A stretch of DNA of 64,000 nucleotides from Sphingobium sp. Ant17. Its GTDB lineage: Bacteria; Pseudomonadota; Alphaproteobacteria; Sphingomonadales; Sphingomonadaceae. How positions within the stretch are numbered: position 1 is the stretch's first letter; every line of letters starts with the position of its first letter. The position numbers and the translations under genes are program-made. Where the stretch lies: NCBI RefSeq assembly GCF_000588875.1, contig NZ_JEMV01000009.1, forward strand, positions 44,511 to 108,510, in the 5' to 3' direction. Under the pieces are notes generated by a model. That model did no database searches. It was not told where the DNA came from and saw nothing but the letters and a program-made list of their open reading frames with translations. This document shows positions 28,702 to 36,428 of this stretch, in pieces.

Positions 28702-29178
28702 ATGAGTGAAGAACTGCCCGACAGCCTGATTCCCTATGACGAAATCGTGCAGGAAGCCCTGCGCGCCGTCGTCGGCCGCGTATTGGGTGAGGTGGAACGC
28801 AGCGGCGGCCTGCCGGGCAGCCATCATTTCTACATCACCTTTAAGACGCAGGCACCCGGCGTCGACATCCCTAAGCGGCTGGTGGAACGCTTCCCGGACG
28901 AAATGACCATCGTCCTGCAGAATAAATATTGGGATTTGAAGGTCAGCGACCAGCATTTCGAGGTCAGCCTGACCTTCAACCAGGTCGCCGCCCATCTCTA
29001 TATCCCCTTCGCCGCGATCACCGCGTTCGTGGACCCCGCCGTCAACTTCGCCCTGCAATTCCAGGTCCAGACCGACGCCCTGCCCGAACCGCATGACGAA
29101 GCCGAAAATGACGGCCCCGTCATCACCAATGAGGACGGCTCCAATGTCGTCAGCGTGGACTTCGGCAAGAAAAAATAG
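28702..29178 (+). CDS. sspB: SspB-family ClpXP adaptor protein
   Basis: A 158-residue protein matching alphaproteobacterial SspB. It has [15 protein letters not shown] at the start, HHFYITFKT and [18 protein letters not shown] in the tag-binding domain, and a disordered acidic linker. The C-terminal [11 protein letters not shown] resembles the ClpX-binding tail. SspB delivers ssrA-tagged and other substrates to ClpXP. It is a single gene, convergent with blh. Confidence 0.92.
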   Translation: MSEELPDSLIPYDEIVQEALRAVVGRVLGEVERSGGLPGSHHFYITFKTQAPGVDIPKRLVERFPDEMTIVLQNKYWDLKVSDQHFEVSLTFNQVAAHLYIPFAAITAFVDPAVNFALQFQVQTDALPEPHDEAENDGPVITNEDGSNVVSVDFGKKK

Positions 29179-29307
29179 GGTGAGGCGCCCGCGCCTGCGG
29201 TAATTTCAAAACGCTACCCAATTATCATATCGACACCTTGGCGGACATGCTTCGCCTTGAACCTTTGCGTTGCCTGCATCGCTACGGCGAAGCGGCTGGT
29301 CGCTATC

Positions 29308-30216
29308 TTATATCGCGGCACGCGCCTCGTGCGCCTGCACCATGCGAAGGATGATCGGCACGGCCATGTGCGGCGCGGTGAGGACCGACAAGGCAATGAA
29401 ACTGCTGGCGAAGATGCCATCGGCTAGGGATTGGCCGCTGCCCATTGCGAAAATCGCGATCGCGATGCCCAGTCCGCCAAGGGTCAGCGGAATGACCGCG
29501 CCCCCCCATTGGTCGGCCCCCCGCAGTCCAAGCGCTGTAGCGTGAGACCGGAACTGGATGGGAGAGTGGACAAGGCAGAAGAACAGCGCAAACCCCATGA
29601 CCGGCGGCAGTAGCAACATGGCCGTCAAGGCACAGGCCGCCGAGAGCGCCAGTCTGCGCCGACCGCTGTGCCACAACATTGCCACCCCCGCGATCGCGAG
29701 CAGCAACATGGTGGGCGCCACCAACAGCAAATAGTCGGCGAGGATGGCAGCCGAGGCGCGCCCGGACAAGGTCATGAACAGGCCGGAAAGGCTGTCCCCG
29801 TGCATCAGCGATGGCGCGGAAATCAAGGCAAGCGCGATCCCTCCAGCTAGGAAGGAAGAGCCGCATCCTTCCCAATCCTCGGCAAAATGGATCACCGACA
29901 TGATGAGAAACGCCATCAACGCTGCGACCGGTGCGGTACGCCACACAAGATACATGGCGGCAGCGCACGTCAGATAAAGGATGATCAGTGCGGTCCGGGA
30001 CCGGAACAGCCCCCCGACCGCAGGCCCCCTTTGTAGCAGCGCCAGATCGAAACTGCCGTGCGGCATGCCAAAAATAAGCAACGCCGCCGACGCCAGAGCC
30101 GTCATCGCCGATGAATCGAATATGACGCCGAATTGATACAAGAAAATGGTGGCAGTCGTGATCACCAACAGACCGGCGATGCGCCAATCGTCAAATCGGA
30201 GGAGGCTCAAATCCAT
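29308..30216 (-). CDS. blh: Brp/Blh-family beta-carotene 15,15'-dioxygenase (retinal synthesis)
   Basis: A 302-residue, multi-helix membrane protein of the Brp/Blh family, which cleaves beta-carotene into two retinals. Family signatures: FGMPHGSFD (His53), VIHFAEDW (His110), CLVHSP (His217) and TAPHM (His283). In most relatives I know, the third motif reads H-S-x-R-H; here the position four residues after His217 is Gln221, so one expected iron ligand is absent. The start at the ATG ending at 30216 has an AGGGA site upstream and leaves 58 bases after the rhodopsin stop. The two genes form one operon supplying the pigment and its apoprotein. Confidence 0.88.
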   Translation of the reverse strand: MDLSLLRFDDWRIAGLLVITTATIFLYQFGVIFDSSAMTALASAALLIFGMPHGSFDLALLQRGPAVGGLFRSRTALIILYLTCAAAMYLVWRTAPVAALMAFLIMSVIHFAEDWEGCGSSFLAGGIALALISAPSLMHGDSLSGLFMTLSGRASAAILADYLLLVAPTMLLLAIAGVAMLWHSGRRRLALSAACALTAMLLLPPVMGFALFFCLVHSPIQFRSHATALGLRGADQWGGAVIPLTLGGLGIAIAIFAMGSGQSLADGIFASSFIALSVLTAPHMAVPIILRMVQAHEARAAI

Positions 30217-30274
30217 CGCTATATCCCTGCCATGAACCGCAGGCCGCATGCGGCCTGCCGGTTCATGATGGAGC

Positions 30275-31057
30275 TTACTTCGCCGCGACCAGGGTTGCGG
30301 GGTTGCCCGGCTCACCATATTCGGCCGCCGATTTACGCACGGCGATCATGTAAACGAGGATGCCGACACCGGCCTTGGCGATAAGATCAGCGATTGTGTA
30401 GCCGATCTGCACGCCCGTTTCGACCGCGCCGCCGGTGAAGCTGGTATAGGGGATCATATAGACGATGGGATAAAAACCCCATGAGGCGAAGGTCAGCAAT
30501 CGCGCCTGCTTGATCAGGCCGCGGGCGCTTTCCGGCTGCCGTTCGATCGCATCGCCCAGTCCCTTGAACAATTCCCACACGATGTAGAGGAAGGGAATGG
30601 ACGACAAGGTGCCCCACAATGCCCGCGTGCTGTTATTATCGGCGATTTCGCCGGGATAGCCCAGGATGATCATCAGGGCTGCAGCAGAACCCAGTCGCAC
30701 TGACATAGATACTGTCGCGCTTTGCGACAGCCGCATCACCAACACCAGTTCGATCAGCAACAGCGGCACCGTCAGCAGCCAATCGACATAGCGATAGGCA
30801 TCATTGAACGCGACGCCGCTTGCGGTAATCACGCCATCGGTCAAAGCATAAGCCTCTGACCAGCTCTCGAAGATACGATAATAATGATAGGCCGCAATCG
30901 CCGTGACCAGCCCCGTGATCGTCAACGCCGTCTTATAGGCGGGGCCGACCTGAGACCGACCAAACCAGAAAAACAATGTGGCGGCCGCCATTGATGCGAA
31001 TGTGAAAGAGAATGCGTTATAGACCAATAAATATTGGCCCGCCGTAATCATATCCAT
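30275..31057 (-). CDS. Microbial rhodopsin, predicted light-driven proton pump
   Basis: A 260-residue, seven-helix rhodopsin. Helix C reads R-Y-V-D-W-L-L-T-V-P-L-L-L-I-E. Asp92 (acceptor), Thr96 and Glu103 (donor) make the DTE motif of outward proton pumps. Lys228 in helix G (DLIAKAG) binds retinal. His58 matches the proteorhodopsin His that pairs with the acceptor. Leu100 sits at the colour-tuning position, which predicts green absorption. Gly149 in LWGTLSSIPF aligns with the Gly of xanthorhodopsin that opens a carotenoid window. An AGGGG site lies six bases before the ATG. The blh gene follows. Confidence 0.95.
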   Translation of the reverse strand: MDMITAGQYLLVYNAFSFTFASMAAATLFFWFGRSQVGPAYKTALTITGLVTAIAAYHYYRIFESWSEAYALTDGVITASGVAFNDAYRYVDWLLTVPLLLIELVLVMRLSQSATVSMSVRLGSAAALMIILGYPGEIADNNSTRALWGTLSSIPFLYIVWELFKGLGDAIERQPESARGLIKQARLLTFASWGFYPIVYMIPYTSFTGGAVETGVQIGYTIADLIAKAGVGILVYMIAVRKSAAEYGEPGNPATLVAAK

Positions 31058-31534
31058 AATATACCCCTGAGGAAAATCGCAATATGCGCGTGCCGAGCAG
31101 TCGATCGATATATCGTTACTTAGCTGGCCATGAGATCATATGGATTTGGCAGGTATTGAAGAAAATACCCATAACACCGTGCTATATAACGACTGGTCTT
31201 AGCCCGTTCTTAAGTGTATCGAACCAAAATCTTGGAAATCCCATACGGCCTTTAGGGTGGGTCCACCAACACATGGCGTTATCGGCAAGGATGGCGAGTC
31301 CATAGCTGCCCACACGCCTGCCGCCTGCGCGCCAGCCTGACTGGTCCCGCACGAAGCCGGGCGAAAATTGATGCCCAAAATGGAATCGGTGCGGTTGGTC
31401 CGCTTGCCCTTCGACCACCGGGCGTCGAGCGGTTCGTGACGGCTAAGCCCGTGGATGTCATGATGGCCAGATAGCGCAGGGAACGAAAATCGGCTTCGAT
31501 CGCCGAGGCATTGTGGTGATTTGCGGGGAAGAAA
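31058..31534 (-). other. Non-coding gap upstream of the rhodopsin gene
   Basis: About 480 bases between tRNA-Thr and the rhodopsin start. The 150 bases nearest the rhodopsin are AT-richer than the neighbourhood and are the likely promoter region. The rest contains only unsupported frames; one of 78 codons (31182-31418, minus) has a Trp-rich stretch but no family I recognise. No integrase, inverted repeats or copy of the tRNA 3' end is visible. Confidence 0.5.
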
Positions 31535-31609
31535 TGGTGCTGCTGGGGAGGATTGAACTCCCGACCTCGTCATTACCAATGACGCGCTCTACCACTGAGC
31601 TACAGCAGC
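31535..31609 (-). tRNA. tRNA-Thr (anticodon GGT)
   Basis: A full cloverleaf read on the minus strand, including an encoded CCA end. The acceptor arm GCTGCTG pairs with CAGCAGC. The D arm is GCTCAGTGGTAGAGC, the anticodon stem CGTCA/TGACG carries loop TTGGTAA with anticodon GGT, and the T loop is TTCAATC. GGT reads ACC and, by modification, ACT threonine codons. Confidence 0.97.
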
Positions 31610-31724
31610 ACTCTGTTTCTCATCCTCAGGCGCTCGTTGCGCTGGGAGCCGGGCCTATGGCCGCGCACGTTCCCCTTGTCAAGGCGGGTTGCGGCGGTTG
31701 ATGCAATTTGCTTAGGGCGTTGTC

Positions 31725-31850
31725 ATGGCCGAAACACAGGATGACAAAAAGGCGCGACTGGCGCAGGCGTTGCGCGACAATCTACGCCGTCGCAAGGCGC
31801 AGGCGCGGGAGACGCCACCCGCCCCCGCGCCCGATCCCGCCAAGGATTAG
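31725..31850 (+). CDS. Very small basic protein, unknown function
   Basis: A 41-residue frame starting M-A-E-T-Q-D-D-K-K-A-R-L and holding a single amphipathic basic helix (L-A-Q-A-L-R-D-N-L-R-R-R-K-A-Q-A-R) with a Pro/Ala-rich tail. Very similar short proteins occur widely in alphaproteobacteria, which is why I call it. It converges on the aminopeptidase gene, with five bases between stops. No function is known to me. Confidence 0.65.
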   Translation: MAETQDDKKARLAQALRDNLRRRKAQARETPPAPAPDPAKD

Positions 31851-31855
31851 CCGCC

Positions 31856-33637
31856 TTATAGCGGCGCGCAGGCCCCCTTGAGCCACGCCAGCGCATCGCC
31901 CTCCAACTGCGGCCCAACCACGTCCAGCACCTGGACATGATAGGCGTCGATCCAGCTACGTTCTTCCGCCCCCAGCAAATCGGTGGCGATCAGCGCCCGG
32001 TCGATCGGCGCGAAGGTCAGCGTCGCAAAGCCCAGCATCGGCTTTTCCGCCCCCGGCACGGCGCGTTCCTCGACCAGCACCAGATTTTCGATGCGGATGC
32101 CATATTCGCCGGTCTTGTAATAGCCCGGCTCGTTGGACAGGATCATGCCCGCCTGCAACGGCTCGTCGCCGCCGCCGAAGGTCGCGATCCGCTGCGGCCC
32201 TTCATGCACCGACAGGAAGCTGCCGACGCCATGGCCGGTGCCATGGGCATAATCCAGCCCCTGTGCCCATAGATATTGCCGCGCGAGCACGTCGAGCTGG
32301 CCGCCGCGCGTCCCCACCGGGAACACGGCCCGCGCCAAAGCCACATGGCCCTTCAACACCAGCGTGAACCGCTCCTGCATCTCGCGGGTCGGCGTGCCGA
32401 TCGCCAGCGTGCGGGTGACGTCGGTGGTGCCGTCGCGATATTGGCCACCCGAATCGACCAGATAGAGCGTGCCAGTCTCGATCGGGCGGTTGGTCTTGTC
32501 CTCCACCCGGTAATGGACCACTGCGCCGTTCGGCCCCGCACCGCTGATCGTATCGAACGACAAGTCTTGGAGCAGGCCGGTTTCCTTGCGGAACGCTTCC
32601 AGCCGGTCGGCGGCGGACATTTCGGTGAGGCCACCCTTGGGCGCTTCGACCGACACCCAATGGAGGAAGCGGCTGAGCGCCGCGCCATCGCGTGCCTGCG
32701 CGGCCTTGTGCCCGGCAATCTCCACGTCGTTCTTGATCGCCTTGGGCAGCACCGCCGGGTCGCGCAGCGGCAGCACGGTCGCGCCGCCCTCCTGCAAGCC
32801 GTCGAAGATCGCGGCGACGGCCCGTTCGGGGTCGGCAACGACCGTCTTTCCGGCGAAGTCCCGCAGCGCGGCGGCGAAGGTCACACCGTCCCTGACCCGC
32901 ACCGCATTGCCCAGATGCTGGGCGACGCTCTCGTCCATCTTTTCGGGCGCGACATAGAGGTCAGCGGTCGCATCCGCATGGATGATAGCATAGGCGAGCG
33001 CGACGGGCGTGCGATCGACATCCTTGCCCCGGATGTTGAAGGCCCAGGCGATCGAATCGAGCGCAGACAGCACGGCGGCATCCGCGCCTGTCTCCACCAG
33101 CCAGTCGGCGATCGCCTGCCTTTTGTCGGCGGCGCTGCGCCCGGCAAAGCGATCGTCATGCACCACCAGCCGCGCGGCGCTGGGCGCTGGGCGGTCGGGC
33201 CAGACCGCATCGATCGGGTTGGTGTCGACCGCGACCAATGTCGCGCCCTTCTTCGCGAGCGCCGCGCTTGCCGCCTTCACCCAGGCGCTGGTGTGCAACC
33301 AGGGGTCATAGCCGATCTGGCCACCCTGCGGCGCATGGACGCCCAGCCAGTCGGCGATCGAGGTCTGCGGCACGCTTTCATAGGCCCAATGCGCCCCGTC
33401 CACCTGCTCGCGCACCTGCAGCGTATAACGGCCATCGGTGAAGATCGCCGCCTGCTCCGGCAGCACCACCGCGCTGCCCGCCGACCCTTGAAACCCCGTC
33501 AGCCAAGCAAGCCGCTGCGCATAGGCGCCGACATATTCGCTCATATGTTCATCGGTCAGAGGCACGACGAAGCCGTCGAGCGACACGCGCACCAACTGCG
33601 CGCGCAGCGCCTTCAGCCGGTCTTCATAGGTGGACAT
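31856..33637 (-). CDS. Xaa-Pro aminopeptidase (M24B)
   Basis: A 593-residue aminopeptidase P of the long, three-domain form. Two creatinase-like N-terminal domains (about 1-300) precede the pita-bread metallopeptidase domain. The dinuclear metal site is visible: DSGGQYRDGTTDVTRT (two Asp), HGTGHGVGSFLSVHEGP (His) and NEPGYYKTGEYGIRIEN (two Glu). It removes N-terminal residues before proline. It has no signal peptide, so it is cytoplasmic. Confidence 0.95.
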   Translation of the reverse strand: MSTYEDRLKALRAQLVRVSLDGFVVPLTDEHMSEYVGAYAQRLAWLTGFQGSAGSAVVLPEQAAIFTDGRYTLQVREQVDGAHWAYESVPQTSIADWLGVHAPQGGQIGYDPWLHTSAWVKAASAALAKKGATLVAVDTNPIDAVWPDRPAPSAARLVVHDDRFAGRSAADKRQAIADWLVETGADAAVLSALDSIAWAFNIRGKDVDRTPVALAYAIIHADATADLYVAPEKMDESVAQHLGNAVRVRDGVTFAAALRDFAGKTVVADPERAVAAIFDGLQEGGATVLPLRDPAVLPKAIKNDVEIAGHKAAQARDGAALSRFLHWVSVEAPKGGLTEMSAADRLEAFRKETGLLQDLSFDTISGAGPNGAVVHYRVEDKTNRPIETGTLYLVDSGGQYRDGTTDVTRTLAIGTPTREMQERFTLVLKGHVALARAVFPVGTRGGQLDVLARQYLWAQGLDYAHGTGHGVGSFLSVHEGPQRIATFGGGDEPLQAGMILSNEPGYYKTGEYGIRIENLVLVEERAVPGAEKPMLGFATLTFAPIDRALIATDLLGAEERSWIDAYHVQVLDVVGPQLEGDALAWLKGACAPL

Positions 33638-33758
33638 TCATGCTTCCTTGTCTATCGGCCCTTGCGCAGGCCGCAAAGGCGACAACATAAGCAGGCAAAG
33701 GCGCTTATGCCAGCGCTCCCGACCAGATCAAATCGACCCGATCATATATGGATACTGA

Positions 33759-35822
33759 ATGACCGATCTTTCCCAGCCGCCCGTTGCCGCCCGCCGTCCG
33801 CACAGCTTCACCCATCATGGCATCACCCTGACCGACGATTATGCCTGGCTGCGCGACCCCGGCTACCCGGAGGTGACGGACAGCCAAGTGCTGGATTATC
33901 TGGCGGAAGAAAACCGTTATTTCGAAGCGGCGATGGCCCCGCACAAGGCGCTGACCGACACATTGTTCGCCGAGATGAAGGGGCGGATCAAGGAAGACGA
34001 CCAGTCGGTGCCGCAAAAGGATGGCGACTATATCTATTGGCGCGCCTTCGAAATCGGTGCGCAATATCGCAAATGGTATCGCAAGCCCGTCGCAGGCGGG
34101 CCGGACCAGTTGATCCTGGACGAAACCGCCCTGGCGCAGGGCCATGACTATTTCCGGCTAGGCGCGATGTCGGTCAGCCCCGATGGGCGCTATCTCGCTT
34201 ATGCGATCGACACCAACGGGTCCGAACGGTTCGAAGCGCGGATCAAGGATCTGCTGAGCGGCGAGATCCTGCCCGAAATCATCCCTGACACGCTGTCATC
34301 TTTGGTCTGGACCAGTGACAGCAAGGGGCTGCTCTACGGCATCGCCAACGACAATTGGCGCACCGACAATACGCGGCTCCATTGGCTGGGCCAGAGCGTG
34401 ACGAGCGACGTCGAACTCTTCCATGAGGATGATGAGGGGTTCCGCGTCTCGGTGGGGCTCACCTCTTCGGAAAAATGGATCGTCATCGCCACCGGCGACC
34501 ATGTGACGACCGAAGCCTGGCTGATCCCTGCCGACAATCCGCTGGCCGACCCGATCCTGGTCGCCCCGCGCCAGCCCGGCCGTGAATATGATGTCGATGA
34601 GCATGAGGGCCGCCTCTACATCCGCACCAACGACGCCCATCCCAATTTCCGGCTGGTGACGGCCTCGCTCGACGCGCCCGACCAATGGACGCAGGTGATC
34701 GCGCCGGACGATCATTTCTACCTGACCGACTTCACCCTGTTCCAGCGTTTCTACGTCACCGAAGGACGGCAGGACGGACTCGACCAGATCGAACTGCGCG
34801 ATTACGCCACCCACAGGCCAAAGCGCATCCCCTTTCCCGAAGCCAGCTATTGCGCGGGGCTGGACGACAATCCCGAATATGATGTGACGAAGCTGCGCAT
34901 CGGCTATGAATCGATGGTCACGCCCGACACTATCTATGATTATCATCTCGACGACGGACGGCTCGAAGAGTTGAAGGTGCAGGCCATCCCGTCGGGCTAT
35001 GATGCCAGCCGCTACACGACCGAACGGCTGATGATCCCGGCGCGCGACGGCACCGCGATCCCGGTGTCGATCGTCTATCCCAAGGATTTGCCCCGCGATG
35101 GCAGCGCGCCGCTGCATCTATACGGCTATGGGGCCTATGGGCTGGCAATGGAGCCTGGCTTTTCGACCGGGCGGCTGTCGCTGCTGGATCGCGGCATGGT
35201 GTTCGCGCTCGCGCATATTCGCGGCGGCGATGACCTTGGCCAGCAATGGTATCTGGACGGCAAGCTCGACAAGCGGACCAACACCTTCACCGATTTCGTG
35301 GATGTCGCGAAGGGGCTGATCGACCTGGGCTATACGGCAGCGGGCAAGATCGGCATTTCGGGCGGGTCGGCGGGCGGCGAGTTGATGGGCGCGGTGATCA
35401 ATAGCGATCCCGACCTATGGGGCGCGGTAGTGGCGCATGTGCCCTTCGTCGATGTGCTCAACACGATGCTGGACGAAACGCTGCCGCTGACGCCGGGCGA
35501 ATGGCCCGAATGGGGCAATCCGATCGCGGACAAGGCGGCGTTCGAGACGATTTTGGGCTATGATCCTTACAGCAATGTCACCGCACAGGCTTACCCGCCG
35601 TTGATGGTGACGGCGGGCCTCAACGATCCGCGCGTCACCTATTGGGAACCGGCCAAATGGGTCGCCAAGCTGCGCGCCAACAAGACCGACGACAATATCC
35701 TGCTGCTCAAGACCAATATGGGCGCGGGCCATGGCGGCAAGTCGGGCCGGTTCGAGAGTTTGCATGAGACGGCGGAGGAATTTGCCTTCCTGCTGTGGCA
35801 ATTGGGGGTGGTCGAGGCGTGA
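33759..35822 (+). CDS. ptrB: Oligopeptidase B-like S9 serine peptidase
   Basis: A 687-residue cytoplasmic peptidase without a signal peptide. The N-terminal propeller (about 75-400) includes VSPDGRYLAYAIDTNGSE. The hydrolase domain carries YGYGAYG, AHIRGG and the Ser537 elbow GISGGSAGGELMGA; the acidic and His residues are in the AGLNDPRV and MGAGHGGKSGR regions. The GGSAGG form and overall order fit oligopeptidase B, which cleaves after Arg or Lys in short peptides. A long inverted repeat lies just past its stop. Confidence 0.92.
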   Translation: MTDLSQPPVAARRPHSFTHHGITLTDDYAWLRDPGYPEVTDSQVLDYLAEENRYFEAAMAPHKALTDTLFAEMKGRIKEDDQSVPQKDGDYIYWRAFEIGAQYRKWYRKPVAGGPDQLILDETALAQGHDYFRLGAMSVSPDGRYLAYAIDTNGSERFEARIKDLLSGEILPEIIPDTLSSLVWTSDSKGLLYGIANDNWRTDNTRLHWLGQSVTSDVELFHEDDEGFRVSVGLTSSEKWIVIATGDHVTTEAWLIPADNPLADPILVAPRQPGREYDVDEHEGRLYIRTNDAHPNFRLVTASLDAPDQWTQVIAPDDHFYLTDFTLFQRFYVTEGRQDGLDQIELRDYATHRPKRIPFPEASYCAGLDDNPEYDVTKLRIGYESMVTPDTIYDYHLDDGRLEELKVQAIPSGYDASRYTTERLMIPARDGTAIPVSIVYPKDLPRDGSAPLHLYGYGAYGLAMEPGFSTGRLSLLDRGMVFALAHIRGGDDLGQQWYLDGKLDKRTNTFTDFVDVAKGLIDLGYTAAGKIGISGGSAGGELMGAVINSDPDLWGAVVAHVPFVDVLNTMLDETLPLTPGEWPEWGNPIADKAAFETILGYDPYSNVTAQAYPPLMVTAGLNDPRVTYWEPAKWVAKLRANKTDDNILLLKTNMGAGHGGKSGRFESLHETAEEFAFLLWQLGVVEA

Positions 35823-35839
35823 AAGGGCCAACCTCTCAC

Positions 35840-35916
35840 CCGTTCGGGCTGAGCCTGTCGAAGCCTCTTTCTTCCTTCCAGGAAGTAATGCCCTTCGACA
35901 AGCTCAGGGCGAACGG
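35840..35916. repeat. Imperfect inverted repeat, sphingomonad REP-like element
   Basis: Two arms of about 25 bases match CCGTTCG-n-n-CTGAGC-n-TGTCGAAG on opposite strands, with about 27 bases between. Elements of this kind are common between sphingomonad genes. Its right end runs directly into the GGAGG ribosome-binding site of the following thioesterase gene (35915-35919). Confidence 0.75.
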
Positions 35917-35924
35917 AGGATAAT

Positions 35925-36320
35925 ATGCCATCATCCTACACCTGCCAGATCACCGCCACCCCCGATGACATAGACATCCTGGGCCATGTCAACAACGCGG
36001 TCTGGGTTCAGTGGATGGAGCGGGTGTCGGTCGACCATTGGAACCGTGATGCCGATCCGGCGCATGTCGATGCCTATATCTGGGTCGTGACCCGGCATGA
36101 GATCGACTATCGCGGTAATGTGACGGCGGGCGAAAGCGTGACCGCGCGTACCTGGATAGCGGAGGCACCGCGCGGGGCGCGGTTCGACCGGATGATGGAA
36201 TTTACAGGCACCGACGGCAAGGTGAAGGTCGCAGCCAAATCCACTTGGGCGATCATCGACAAAGCCACCGGCCGCATCCTGCGCGTGCCGCCGGAGGTGG
36301 CTGCGAACTTCGTGGATTGA
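35925..36320 (+). CDS. Hotdog-fold acyl-CoA thioesterase (4HBT/YbgC family)
   Basis: A 131-residue single hotdog domain. DIDILGHVNNAVWVQWMERV near the start holds the catalytic Asp/Asn loop and the long central helix; WVVTRHEIDYRGNVTAGE follows. It should hydrolyse a short or aromatic acyl-CoA; the substrate cannot be read from sequence. Its ribosome-binding site GGAGG overlaps the edge of the upstream inverted repeat. It may be read from ptrB transcripts through that hairpin. Confidence 0.9.
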   Translation: MPSSYTCQITATPDDIDILGHVNNAVWVQWMERVSVDHWNRDADPAHVDAYIWVVTRHEIDYRGNVTAGESVTARTWIAEAPRGARFDRMMEFTGTDGKVKVAAKSTWAIIDKATGRILRVPPEVAANFVD

Positions 36321-36344
36321 GGCCATGACGCACGAGGCATAGAA

Positions 36345-36427
36345 CTGTTCCCCGGCGGAGGCCGGGACCCAGGGCGACTTGGCACCGCGCCTGGGGCTTC
36401 TAGACTCCGGCCTACGCCGGAGAACAG
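36345..36427. repeat. Long inverted repeat between convergent genes
   Basis: Outer arms of about 22 bases (CTGTTC-n-CCGGCG-n-AGGCCGG and complement) enclose an inner CCCAGG/CCTGGG stem. It fills the gap between the thioesterase and the exporter gene, ending one base before the latter's stop, and so could act as a bidirectional terminator. Confidence 0.7.
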
Positions 36428-36428
36428 G

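Noticed and set aside
31199..31579. A 126-codon minus-strand frame overlapping tRNA-Thr
   Set aside because: It runs through the tRNA gene, has no ribosome-binding site and matches no family.
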